Source: an uncultured Lachnospiraceae bacterium (GTDB lineage: Bacteria; Bacillota; Clostridia; Lachnospirales; Lachnospiraceae). From it: a stretch of DNA of 28,389 bases. Location of the stretch: contig CAJUDX010000039.1 of assembly GCA_910584785.1 (NCBI GenBank), forward strand, positions 1 to 28,389. Direction: 5' to 3'. The notes beneath the pieces are model-generated. The model ran no database searches, had not been told where the DNA came from, and saw nothing but the letters and a program-made list of their open reading frames with translations. The position numbers were made by a program, and so were the translations under genes. This document shows positions 7,986-16,058 of the stretch, piece after piece; the first letter of the stretch is position 1; the number at the start of each line of letters is the position of its first letter.

Positions 7986-9341
7986 TTATTTCAAAATATC
8001 ATTTAAATCGTTTAATCCCTTATTGGTTGTGACAATAATTACACTGTCCCCCGGTTCCATGGTATCCTTGCCCCGTGGGGTGATAATCTTTCCGCGCCGA
8101 TGAATACAGGCAACCAAAAGATTAGGTTTTAACTCCAGCTTTTCTAATGGAATCCCCCGCATGGGTGCGTCATTGCCCACCCGAAATTCCAGGGCCTCTG
8201 CCCGGTCATTGGCAATGCGGTACAGGGTTTCCACGTTGCTGCCCAGGGAGTTTTGCATTGCCCGCACATACTGGAGTATACTATCTGCAGTAATCAGTTT
8301 GGGGTAAATCATACTTCCTATATTCAGCGAATTAATTACCTCTTCAAAGGAGGTGCGGTTAACCTTGGTAATCAGCTTGGCCTTTGTTTTGCTGGCAGCG
8401 TAGAGCGATAGCATAATATTTTCCTCGTCAAATCCCGTTAAGGTGGCAAAGGCCTCCGTCTGGGCAAGTCCCTCTTCCATTAACAGCTGCTGGTCTGCGC
8501 CGTCACCGTGAATAATCATCACATGAGGGAGAAGCTCGCTCAGTTCGCTGCAGCGGTCATAATTTTGCTCAATGATCTTTATTTTAATCCGGGTATCTTT
8601 TAAGAGCTTGGCGAGGTAATAAGAAACCTTGCCGCCCCCGACGATCATTACTGTTTTTACGCTGTTATTCTCCACGCCGACCTTCTGAAAAAATTCCATG
8701 GAATCCTTTTGCGAGGCAATAAAGGAAATCTTGTCCCCGGCACAGAGTTCAAAATTTCCGCTGGGAATAACAACCTCTTTCCCGCGCTCAACCACACAAA
8801 TCAGAACGTTGCAGCGAAGCCTGATCGAGACATCCATAATCTTCATATTATTCAGCTTTGAATGTGCCGGAATAATAAATTTCAGCAGCTCGATACGCCC
8901 TTTGGCAAAGGTATCAATCTTGATTGCTGAGGGGAAGCGAAGCAGCCGGGAAATCTCCCGCGCAGCGGCTAACTCCGGGTTGATGGACATGGAAAGATTT
9001 AATTCCTCCCGGATATAATTAACCTCAGCAGAATATTCCGGGTTGCGGATTCGCGCAATGGTATGACAGTTTCCGGCTTTTTTTGCAATCAGGCAGCAGA
9101 GGATGTTCAGTTCATCCGAGTTAGTCGTGGCAATCAGCAAATCAGCTTCCTTAATTCCCGCCTCAATCTGCACCTGATAAATCGCCCCGTTTCCGGGGAC
9201 TGCCATCACATCGATACTGTCCGCGGCAGTTTTTACCGTGTTATAATCCGAATCAATTAGGGTAATATCATGATTTTCCTGATTTAGCCGCTCTGCCAGG
9301 GTAAGTCCCACCTTGCCGCAGCCGACGATAATAATTTTCAT
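7986..9341 (-). CDS. trkA: TrkA, K+ uptake regulatory NAD-binding protein with two RCK domains
   Basis: TrkA is the cytoplasmic gating ring subunit of the Trk K+ transporter and binds NAD(H) or ATP/ADP. The 451-residue protein is a duplicated TrkA-N plus TrkA-C architecture. The first Rossmann motif is IIVGCGKVG at the N terminus with an acidic strand end (LIDSD). The second, VMIVGGGKVSYYLAKLL, starts near 231, with Ser in place of the last Gly. The C-terminal TrkA-C domain ends GDSVIIVTT. The ATG at 9341 follows AGGAG at 8-nt spacing, and that site lies inside the last codons of the RNase G gene. Only 2 nt separate the two genes. With trkH 9 nt downstream, the pair is a complete K+ uptake unit at the end of a housekeeping operon. 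Confidence 0.96.
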   Translation of the reverse strand: MKIIIVGCGKVGLTLAERLNQENHDITLIDSDYNTVKTAADSIDVMAVPGNGAIYQVQIEAGIKEADLLIATTNSDELNILCCLIAKKAGNCHTIARIRNPEYSAEVNYIREELNLSMSINPELAAAREISRLLRFPSAIKIDTFAKGRIELLKFIIPAHSKLNNMKIMDVSIRLRCNVLICVVERGKEVVIPSGNFELCAGDKISFIASQKDSMEFFQKVGVENNSVKTVMIVGGGKVSYYLAKLLKDTRIKIKIIEQNYDRCSELSELLPHVMIIHGDGADQQLLMEEGLAQTEAFATLTGFDEENIMLSLYAASKTKAKLITKVNRTSFEEVINSLNIGSMIYPKLITADSILQYVRAMQNSLGSNVETLYRIANDRAEALEFRVGNDAPMRGIPLEKLELKPNLLVACIHRRGKIITPRGKDTMEPGDSVIIVTTNKGLNDLNDILK

Positions 9342-9343
9342 CC

Positions 9344-10576
9344 TCAGTTCTCCTTTATTGCTATCCCCGCCAGCTGTTCATACAGCGGGCGCTGAATTTT
9401 CTTACGTGTCAGTTCTACCAGATTTAAACGGGTAATATCCACCACATTGGTTTTAATTGGGTCATTGCGGACTACCTTTTCCAGGTGTTCAAGGAGAAGC
9501 TGCTTATGTTTGTCCTCCTCCATATCGATAAAATCCACTAAAATAATCCCGGAAAGATTTCTTAGCCTGAGCTGCCGCGCGATTTCTTCCGCTGCCTCCA
9601 GGTTAATCTTTAAAATCGTCTCCTGCACCGTTTTCTTTTCCGAGTATTTTCCTGTATTGACGTCGATAACCACCAGAGCCTCCGTCGGTTCAATCACCAG
9701 ATAGCCCCCTGATTTTAACCAGACCCGCTTGCCAAGGCACTCTTCCATGATTTTTTCCAGGGAATAAAGCTTGGTCAGAGAAAGTAAATTGTCCTGATAA
9801 AAACGCAGTTTCTTTTCATCCTCCGGCTGATGCTGCTGTAAAAACTCCCGGATTTGTGAAAATAATTGTTCATCATCCGTGACAATCTCCTCCAACTGAT
9901 CGGCATAGGCATTGCGGATGCCGGTAAGAAACGCCGATGGTCCCTGGTAAAGCAGGCTGTAGCATTTGCGGCTGGATGCCCTGGACAATATGGATATTAA
10001 CTGTTCTTTAAGCCGCCGCACTTCCTCTAAAAGCTCTTCAAGCGAGGCATCCTTGGCATTTGTCCGGGCAATCAGGGAGAATTTATTTTCCGTCTCTTCC
10101 TGCAAATAAGGACGTATTTCTGCTTTCCAGGCAGAAGAATGAATTTTACTGGAAAAGCCAACTCCCGGCTTTCCCAGGGTTACAACCGCTAATTTCCCCG
10201 TCAGAGTAAGCCGGCTGGTCAGTACCAGGGATTTTGTCTTTACAGCGTCCTTAGCCACCTGAACAATAATCTCATCGCCCGCCTTAAGCTTTGAAGCAGG
10301 ACGGGACGGATCGTAAGAAATACCGCCAGACGGGGAAACGCCGGCAAATATCGGTATGGGGTTATCGGTCATGCTGTAATAGCCCGTAACTCCCCCGCCG
10401 ATATCAACAAATGCAGAATTAATATTTTTTTTAATGTTTTGTACCTTGCCAACGTAAATATTATCTAACAGCGTTCCCGAATCCTCCGGTTCAAGATTAA
10501 TCTGAAGAATCGTCCGGTTATCAGCAAGTGCAGTACAAATATGTTCTCTCCATCGGGTAACAATTAATTTATTCAA
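9344..10576 (-). CDS. rng: Ribonuclease E/G family endoribonuclease, short form
   Basis: RNase E/G enzymes cut single-stranded RNA during rRNA maturation and mRNA decay. From the TTG at 10576 the protein has 410 residues: a 5'-sensor/S1 RNA-binding region (about 30-125, containing YVGKVQNI and AFVDIGGG) and a DNase I-like catalytic region with metal ligands D305 in DVNTGKYS and D348/D351 in VDFIDME. The family C-terminal Zn-link (CPxC) is absent. The protein ends soon after ELTRKK, so it is a short form. The TTG has a GGGAGG site 5 nt away and overlaps the upstream gene's end (TTGAATAA), consistent with coupled translation. An in-frame ATG at 10594 would extend the protein by six residues inside the upstream gene and is less likely. 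It lies between the DUF2344 and trkA genes. Confidence 0.93.
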   Translation of the reverse strand: MNKLIVTRWREHICTALADNRTILQINLEPEDSGTLLDNIYVGKVQNIKKNINSAFVDIGGGVTGYYSMTDNPIPIFAGVSPSGGISYDPSRPASKLKAGDEIIVQVAKDAVKTKSLVLTSRLTLTGKLAVVTLGKPGVGFSSKIHSSAWKAEIRPYLQEETENKFSLIARTNAKDASLEELLEEVRRLKEQLISILSRASSRKCYSLLYQGPSAFLTGIRNAYADQLEEIVTDDEQLFSQIREFLQQHQPEDEKKLRFYQDNLLSLTKLYSLEKIMEECLGKRVWLKSGGYLVIEPTEALVVIDVNTGKYSEKKTVQETILKINLEAAEEIARQLRLRNLSGIILVDFIDMEEDKHKQLLLEHLEKVVRNDPIKTNVVDITRLNLVELTRKKIQRPLYEQLAGIAIKEN

Positions 10577-11369
10577 GGCAGCCTCCCTGTCCATGGCTGG
10601 GACGGATGCCAAAAGCTTCCAGAGGAAGGAAGGCACCGGCATTATTTGAACTTTCCGGGCTTTGCCTTGCGTAAACTTCTTCCCGCTGAATTATAAAGGC
10701 AAAAGCGGGTCTTTCCTGGCCCAAATGCTGATAATAGGCATCCAGCACCAGCTCCGGTTTAATGTTTTCCGTACTTCCGGTGGAAATCAGCATGGAAAGT
10801 ACAGGAAAAGCAGGAGCGATTTCCGAAGAATCTGATGTCTCCGAGAAGAAAGGATCATTGGATACTTCTGCCGAAATCTGGTAAATCAAAGGTTTAAGAT
10901 CAATCTCCTTCTCTCCTTTTTTCGTCTTTTTGGCTATCCGCACCTCTTTTTGTTCATAAAACTGAACCAGAGACCTAAACCAGTCTTTTGCATTTTCCGG
11001 GGAGTAGCCGGGGCGAAAGGCAAGGGTGTAGCGGGCGGCGGCAACCATCGACATCGCGTTTCCGGACTCTTTGGGAAGGACAAGGCAGCTTACGATAGAA
11101 AAACCCTCTGCCATCACCTGGTTTAACCGTTCCTTCATTGAGGCAGTTTCTTCATCATCCTCCACTTCAATATCCAGGTATTCCCCATGGCTGGTGATTC
11201 CCACACCTAAGGGCGCGGCAAAAGACATTAACTGGTGAGGGCTGAAACCACCGCTGTAACGGATGGCAATTCCCGCACGGCGCACAGCCTTCTGAAAATA
11301 GCGCATCACATCCAAATGACCGATAAACCGGGCAATCCCTGACTTGGCAAATTTAATTCTTACTTTCAT
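10569..11369 (-). CDS. TIGR03936 family (DUF2344) radical SAM-associated protein
   Basis: DUF2344 proteins are almost always encoded next to, or fused with, TIGR03960 radical SAM proteins. Their exact activity is not settled, and an RNA- or ribosome-linked role is often assumed from genomic context. The 266-residue product begins MKVRIKFAKSGIARFIGHLD and contains RAGIAIRYSGGFSPHQLMSFA, both typical of the family. The ATG at 11369 has a GGAGG site 7 nt upstream. A GTG at 11378 lies directly against that site and is not a plausible start. The gene overlaps the 3' end of the TIGR03960 gene by 17 nt and the rng start by 8 nt, so all three are tightly coupled. An internal basic stretch (KKTKKGEKE, near 150) separates the two halves. 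Confidence 0.93.
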   Translation of the reverse strand: MKVRIKFAKSGIARFIGHLDVMRYFQKAVRRAGIAIRYSGGFSPHQLMSFAAPLGVGITSHGEYLDIEVEDDEETASMKERLNQVMAEGFSIVSCLVLPKESGNAMSMVAAARYTLAFRPGYSPENAKDWFRSLVQFYEQKEVRIAKKTKKGEKEIDLKPLIYQISAEVSNDPFFSETSDSSEIAPAFPVLSMLISTGSTENIKPELVLDAYYQHLGQERPAFAFIIQREEVYARQSPESSNNAGAFLPLEAFGIRPSHGQGGCLE

Positions 11370-13221
11370 GGCAGACACCTCCCTTAAACTGCAGTGCGCC
11401 GCAGCCGGAACATTTCTGCCGGCAATTGGGCGTCACTTCTTCCTGCATGGCCTTCTGCCACTCTCTTACTAAAAATTCCTTGGAAACACCTGCGTCGATA
11501 AAATCCCAGGGAAAGATTTCATCCAGTTTTCGTTCCCTGGTCGTATAAAAATCAAGGGAAACGCCGCAGTCCGCAAAGGCGTTCATCCAGATTTCATTTT
11601 GAAAATATTCCGACCAGGAGTCAAATAGTGCTCCCTGACGATAAGCCTCTTCGATTACGGCACCCACTCTCCTGTCCCCGCGGGCAAGAACGCCTTCCAA
11701 CACCGTAAGTTCCGCCTCGTGCCAGTTGTATTTTAAACTCTTAAAATTCTTCATTTCCCGAAACTTCCGGCGGACGATATTGGCACGCTCGATAAATTCA
11801 TCTTTTGTGCACATCCTGGCCCACTGGAAGGGCGTAAACGGTTTGGGAACAAAGAAGGAAGAACTGGCAACCACCTGTACCTTCCCATGGCGCTGTTCCT
11901 TGGGGATTTCATCATAATACGTTTCAGCGACCTTTTCCGAAAGCAGGGCAATCCCTTCCATATCTTCTACTGTTTCCGTGGGCAGCCCCAGCATAAAATA
12001 CAGCTTTACACGATTCCATCCGCCATGAAAAGCCTGGGCAGCACCGTGAAGGATATCCTCTTCAGTCAGCCCCTTATTTATCACATCGCGCAGGCGCTGG
12101 GAACCGGCTTCAGGGGCAAAGGTTAAGCTGCTCTTTTTCACATCCTGGATTTGGCGCATCACATCCAGCGAAAAAGCGTCAATTCTAAGGGAGGGAAGGG
12201 AGATATTCACCCCTTTTCCCTGAAATTCTTCCATTAAAAAGGAAACCAGATCTTCCAGATGGGTATAATCGCTGGAACTTAGGGAACTTAACGAAATTTC
12301 CTCGTGACCGGTGGAGATAAGCATTTTTTTTGCATGTTCCTTAAGGTAATCAAGACCACGCTCCCGCAGAGGCCGGTAAACATTTCCAGCTTGACAGAAA
12401 CGGCAGCCTCGGATACAGCCGCGCATAATCTCAAGAACTACCCGATCCTGGGCAACCTTAATATAAGGAACCAGGGGTTTTTCCAAATAGGAAACATGAT
12501 CAAGATCCATCACCAGTTCCTTTGTCACCTTCACCGGGGCAAAAGGGGTGTTGGAAACAAATGCTTTAATCGTCCCGTCTTCGTGATATTCCACGTTATA
12601 AAGGGAGGGGACATAGATTCCGGGCACAGAGGCCGCCTGTTCCAGAAAAGCCTTCCGTCCTTTGCCCTTTTGCTTATGTTCCCGGTAAAGGTCCAGCAGA
12701 CGATCATAGGCCGTTTCGCCCTCCCCAATATAGAATAAATCAAAAAAATCCGCAAGCGGTTCCGGGTTATAGGCACACGGGCCGCCGCCAATCACCAGAG
12801 GATCATCTTCTCCCCGATCCGCAGCGTGGAGGGGAATGCGGGACAAATCCAAAATCTGGAGAACATTGGTATAACACATTTCATACTGTAAGGTAATTCC
12901 CAGAAAATCAAAATTCTTTATCGGTTCCTGAGATTCCAGAGCAAAGAGAGGGATGTTTTTCTCCCGCATCACCTTGTCCAAATCCACCCATGGGGAATAG
13001 ACCCTCTCACAATAGGTATCCTTGCGGCGGTTAAACATATCATATAAAATCTGAATGCCTAGGTGGGACATGCCAATATCATAAACGTCCGGGAAGCACA
13101 TGGCAAAACGGATGTCCACCTGGGACGGATCTTTGACTATCATGTTCACTTCCCCACCGATGTATCTGGCAGGCTGTTGGATGGATAAAAGGATTTCATC
13201 ACTTAATGCTAATTTTTTCAT
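11353..13221 (-). CDS. TIGR03960 family B12-binding/radical SAM protein
   Basis: This is a radical SAM enzyme with an N-terminal cobalamin-binding-like domain. The substrate of the family is unknown. The 622-residue product carries the 4Fe-4S motif C269-x3-C273-x2-C276 in GCIRGCRFCQAG, the GGGP motif near 145-148 of the B12-like domain, and family stretches FAPEAGSQRLRDVINK and KLYFMLGLPTE of the TIM barrel. The C-terminal tail has a second Cys cluster (NCRQKCSGCGALQF) that could bind another metal. The ATG at 13221 follows GAGG at 5-6 nt spacing. It is the first gene of the operon TIGR03960-DUF2344-rng-trkA-trkH. In many Clostridia rplU and rpmA follow rng, but here trkA and trkH do. Confidence 0.95.
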   Translation of the reverse strand: MKKLALSDEILLSIQQPARYIGGEVNMIVKDPSQVDIRFAMCFPDVYDIGMSHLGIQILYDMFNRRKDTYCERVYSPWVDLDKVMREKNIPLFALESQEPIKNFDFLGITLQYEMCYTNVLQILDLSRIPLHAADRGEDDPLVIGGGPCAYNPEPLADFFDLFYIGEGETAYDRLLDLYREHKQKGKGRKAFLEQAASVPGIYVPSLYNVEYHEDGTIKAFVSNTPFAPVKVTKELVMDLDHVSYLEKPLVPYIKVAQDRVVLEIMRGCIRGCRFCQAGNVYRPLRERGLDYLKEHAKKMLISTGHEEISLSSLSSSDYTHLEDLVSFLMEEFQGKGVNISLPSLRIDAFSLDVMRQIQDVKKSSLTFAPEAGSQRLRDVINKGLTEEDILHGAAQAFHGGWNRVKLYFMLGLPTETVEDMEGIALLSEKVAETYYDEIPKEQRHGKVQVVASSSFFVPKPFTPFQWARMCTKDEFIERANIVRRKFREMKNFKSLKYNWHEAELTVLEGVLARGDRRVGAVIEEAYRQGALFDSWSEYFQNEIWMNAFADCGVSLDFYTTRERKLDEIFPWDFIDAGVSKEFLVREWQKAMQEEVTPNCRQKCSGCGALQFKGGVCHESKN

Positions 13222-13413
13222 AAATACCTCATTTTCCTTGATTTTACGGGTTTTTTCAAGGTTTCACGTTAATTCTTCCGCTGTAATTCCAGGGAAAGAA
13301 GATATGCCTAGCATACAAATCGGACGATTTCTTTTTTTCCTTGGAAAAATTTTTTAAACGCAGAAATATCCGCATAACAAGGACACGTTTTTGATCTTCT
13401 CACTTTTTAATTT

Positions 13414-13473
13414 TTTGGTGTGACGGATTTTTCATGCGAAACTGCATTAATGCGTACAAAACATCACACCAAA
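13414..13473. repeat. 60-bp nested inverted repeat
   Basis: The perfect 10-bp arms TTTGGTGTGA (13414-13423) and TCACACCAAA (13464-13473) enclose 40 nt that contains the palindrome GCATTAATGC. A second short pair, AGAACG (13481-13486) and CGTTCT (13504-13509), follows. It could be an operator for the operon starting at 13221, about 190 bp away, or a trace of a mobile element end. No coding frame accompanies it. Confidence 0.55.
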
Positions 13474-13732
13474 CAGCGTCAGAACGCCAGTTTTTCATGA
13501 AATCGTTCTAAATAAGTATACGTTATTTTGTTTAAGCTGACAAGCCTTTCTCATAAATTACTCCAAAGCGCCTCTGATAAAAGAATCAAGAAATGTCATG
13601 TAACCCTCAATATCGTTGACTATTTTTTGCAGATATTTCCATTTTGTCTGTCCGGATATTGGCCAATTCTGTCAGAAGCTCAAAGGCTTGATGAACTCCT
13701 TCGTAGATTTCCGTATTCAGACATACTTTCCA

Positions 13733-13883
13733 TCAGGTGTGTGATAAACTTTTATTGTCCATTTGAACCTCCTCCTATGCTTGAAATTTAGCTTGCGACA
13801 CCAATTTCATTATAGCATAGGAGGTTTTTTATGAATATCCTCACCGTTTCCTACTACTCTATTCTCCACAGCATAGCTGGGGG
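13733..13883 (-). mobile_element. IS200/IS605-family left-end remnant with truncated tnpA
   Basis: On the minus strand an ATG at 13762 opens MDNKSLSHT then TGA (13733-13735). This is how many IS200-type TnpA transposases begin (MDNKSLSHT followed by TW and CKYHIVF), but the rest is gone. The ATG has a GGAGGAGG site. That site is buried in a stem-loop (arms 13771-13781 and 13814-13824, CCTCCTATGCT with AGCATAGGAGG, plus an inner TGAAATT/AATTTCA pair). This matches the known IS200 arrangement in which a hairpin occludes the tnpA ribosome binding site. A TATAAT box lies at 13809-13814. Further out, 13864-13883 forms a small hairpin with an unpaired base in its stem, like the imperfect palindromes recognised by TnpA of IS608. 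No right end or tnpB was found. Confidence 0.75.
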
Positions 13884-13919
13884 ATTAGACTTTTCATTTA
13901 TTATAAAGTATAATTTACT

Positions 13920-14099
13920 TTATTTTAGCTTTACTGGCCAATTGCCAACGCCAAATCTATGAAAGCTATCCTGCCACATAAAAACGGCAGCTTTGATTGT
14001 TATTTCAAAACCACCGTTTAGTCGCTTGTATTCTGTTATGGTGCATGAGGATTTTGCCGACACATAACGTTTTTTATTAACCGCCGGATGGCAGGAAAT
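13920..14099 (-). pseudogene. Decayed reading frame, possibly a small secreted protein
   Basis: A 59-residue minus-strand frame ends at a TAA (13920-13922) and reads through SCTITEYKRLNGGFEITI. It has no initiation codon with a ribosome binding site. The same frame continues upstream past a TAG at 14100-14102. The part before the core (basic, then Leu/Ile-containing residues and a PAV-like segment) vaguely resembles a broken signal peptide. I do not recognise the family and cannot exclude chance. Confidence 0.25.
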
Positions 14100-14289
14100 C
14101 TATCTTGTGTGCATTATGCGCAGCGATACTTTTTTCTGTTCTGATGAAGAAAAATCATTGGGATTACGGCAGTCTTATTGCAGACTCAAATTCCAAGGCT
14201 TATGCGTAAACTGCTCCTGAAGGAACGGGAATACTGATTGATATTAACTTGAAATTAGTCCATTTTTGTCCGTTTCAAAAAAATTTATA

Positions 14290-14321
14290 TGCAAAAGAGA
14301 AGGCTAATTTGCGCCTTCCCT
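14290..14321 (-). terminator. Intrinsic terminator of the K+ channel gene group
   Basis: On the minus strand GCCTTC and its complement GAAGGC (plus-strand positions 14313-14318 and 14299-14304) form a 6-bp GC-rich stem with an 8-nt loop. It is extended by two more pairs beyond one mismatch and followed directly by TTTT. It lies about 90 nt beyond the stop codon of the 534-residue protein gene. Confidence 0.7.
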
Positions 14322-14408
14322 CAGTATTTTAATTTGCAGTATTCTATTAACTTGTATGCATCGGGCTGTCCGGAGAAATTTTCATGAATTTTTATATTTT
14401 TCTGAATT

Positions 14409-16013
14409 TTAGAAAAATTTTAGTCCAACCAGGGCCAAAATTCCCATCAGGAGGATCACCGCAGCGGTAAGCAGGATTTTTATTGTAGTTCCATTGTTTT
14501 GTGGATGCGGTGATTCTGGATCTAACAAAATCCCCCAGGGGCTGTAGCGTTCTGCTGCCGATGAATAGGAAGATTTTTTTGCTGTTCTTATACTGCGCAA
14601 AAATTCCTCCCAGTCTTTTTGAAGAAGATGTGTTCCCAGGGCAAACTCCTTTTCTGGACTTAAGTTTTTTAACAAAACCCGAAAAAAACCGGATTCTCTG
14701 GAATAAGGGGAAGATTTCTGACCGCCTGGATTTTTCTGCTTTTCGCGAAACTGCTGGTAAGCATAGTCCTGTCCGTCCTGAATTGCTTTTTGAGGGTTTT
14801 TTCCTTGTCGGTAAAGATCAAGGATATGGTAATAGACGGCAAGTATCCCTTTTTGGCTGAGGTAGTGATCCACGATTTTTCCAATGACCTTTTGTAAGCT
14901 CAGCGCAAGGGAGCTGGTCTCTCCTGTTTCTTTAGCGTATACCTGAGCATATACCTGACCTTTGATGGACATAATCGCTGCCAAAAGTCCGGTAACTTCA
15001 TCGTTTCTGGCATGGATTTCAGGATGCTGAAATAAATTTCCTCCATGATTAAGATGCGCAGCAAAACGGTTTGCTGTTTCAAGCTCCTTTCCGGAACAGA
15101 CAGCAAAGCCCGTCGAACGGAAGGTATTTTCGGCAATCCCTTTTCTGGCATTACGGATAATGGTATATCTTTGGCTTATCTGTTCTTTCCAGGAGTTTTG
15201 CTGTCCGTGGTAAACCTGTCGGAAACGGATATTTTGTTTTCTGGAAGACTGGTAAATCATACCCTCATTAGATAATGATGAGGAACGGAAATCTCCGGCA
15301 GAAACCAAACGGGAGCGACGAGGAGAATCCGCAGAATAATCCGAAGAAAAAGCTGACACAGAGGACTTACCTCTTTCCTGTCTGGCAAGGGATTCCTGAG
15401 TAAAAAGACGGTGTGCGGCCTGGGGCGACAGGACCCGCCCGGCAGTCTGCCGGTACAGGCTGGAACGGATACTGTCCGTGACGGCGGTTTCTCCATTCTT
15501 TTCCAGTAAAAAGATCAGCTGCCGCAAATTCTTTTCCATCATCGCATTTAATTTTTGGGCAAGTAAAGAATCCAGGCGGCTGAGTTGATCGTTCAGATTT
15601 TCCCCTTCTGCATACTTAAGGGCAGATTCCAAAAGACAGAGATAGAGCTTTGACAGTTCCTGAAGCTGATCTGGCAGGGGAATATCGGGCAGGGGCCACC
15701 ATTGAAGAAATGTTTCCCAGTCCTTTCCTGCCAGTTCAAGTACCCATGGAAGTCTTTCGCCCTTTGTGTCAGTTTCTTCAGCATAGGGACGCCTGTGTAT
15801 ACTGGATAGCTGCGCAGTGTCCTGCGGCTGGTCATCTTGCGGCTGCGATTTATCGGATGATATCGATTCTCTCTGTTCCATCATCTTAGTTGAAGCTTCC
15901 CGCATCAGTGCTTCTCCAGCTTTTATTTCTATCTGCTGCTTTGCAAGCTGAAATTCCTTTTCCGCTGGAACTGCCGATTCCGAAGGCGTGCCGGACAGTT
16001 TGATTTTTGACAT
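14409..16013 (-). CDS. Unrecognised 534-residue protein with a single C-terminal membrane helix
   Basis: I do not recognise this family. From the ATG at 16013, which has an AGAAGGG site 7 nt away, the product is 534 residues. An in-frame ATG at 16031 lacks a ribosome binding site. There is no signal peptide. The first 75 residues or so are Gln/Glu/Ser-rich. A Leu-rich helical region follows (about 90-200, with an LxxLLxxK pattern), then a Ser/Arg-rich segment (about 215-260), a mixed region and a long helical stretch (about 340-420). The protein ends in one hydrophobic helix (about 512-532) and only a couple of residues beyond it. This is a tail-anchored layout with the bulk in the cytoplasm. 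It starts 45 nt after the stop of the K+ channel gene on the same strand and is followed by a terminator. A partner or effector of that channel is the natural inference from context only. Confidence 0.85.
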   Translation of the reverse strand: MSKIKLSGTPSESAVPAEKEFQLAKQQIEIKAGEALMREASTKMMEQRESISSDKSQPQDDQPQDTAQLSSIHRRPYAEETDTKGERLPWVLELAGKDWETFLQWWPLPDIPLPDQLQELSKLYLCLLESALKYAEGENLNDQLSRLDSLLAQKLNAMMEKNLRQLIFLLEKNGETAVTDSIRSSLYRQTAGRVLSPQAAHRLFTQESLARQERGKSSVSAFSSDYSADSPRRSRLVSAGDFRSSSLSNEGMIYQSSRKQNIRFRQVYHGQQNSWKEQISQRYTIIRNARKGIAENTFRSTGFAVCSGKELETANRFAAHLNHGGNLFQHPEIHARNDEVTGLLAAIMSIKGQVYAQVYAKETGETSSLALSLQKVIGKIVDHYLSQKGILAVYYHILDLYRQGKNPQKAIQDGQDYAYQQFREKQKNPGGQKSSPYSRESGFFRVLLKNLSPEKEFALGTHLLQKDWEEFLRSIRTAKKSSYSSAAERYSPWGILLDPESPHPQNNGTTIKILLTAAVILLMGILALVGLKFF

Positions 16014-16058
16014 AATCGTTCCCTTCTTCATTGTGAAATACAGGAGTTATTTTCCTGA

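Larger units (their letters stand above)
13222..14408. other. 1.2-kb gap without an intact gene
   Basis: This stretch holds the upstream region of the TIGR03960 operon, two inverted repeats, an IS200/IS605 left-end remnant, a decayed minus-strand reading frame and the terminator of the 534-residue protein gene; the larger items are listed separately. An 87-codon plus-strand open frame at 13528-13791 overlaps the IS remnant antisense and has no good ribosome binding site, so I do not call it. A small hairpin (CCTTGA 13236-13241, TCAAGG 13256-13261) sits just upstream of the TIGR03960 start. Confidence 0.7.

Noticed and set aside
12304..12738. 144-residue plus-strand open frame
   Set aside because: It is antisense to the TIGR03960 radical SAM gene, has no family resemblance and no ribosome binding site worth noting.
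13528..13791. 87-residue plus-strand open frame in the intergenic gap
   Set aside because: It overlaps the IS200/IS605 remnant antisense and has no good ribosome binding site or family resemblance.
13831..13962. Plus-strand ATG at 13831 with an AGGAGG site
   Set aside because: The apparent ribosome binding site is the mirror of the IS200 stem-loop. The short product ends after about 43 codons and matches nothing I know.
14100..14250. Possible L,D-transpeptidase end on the plus strand
   Set aside because: A short stretch (SNSKAY, then a stop, then APEGTGILID) faintly recalls a YkuD-type end, but there is no HGCIR motif and the frame is broken.
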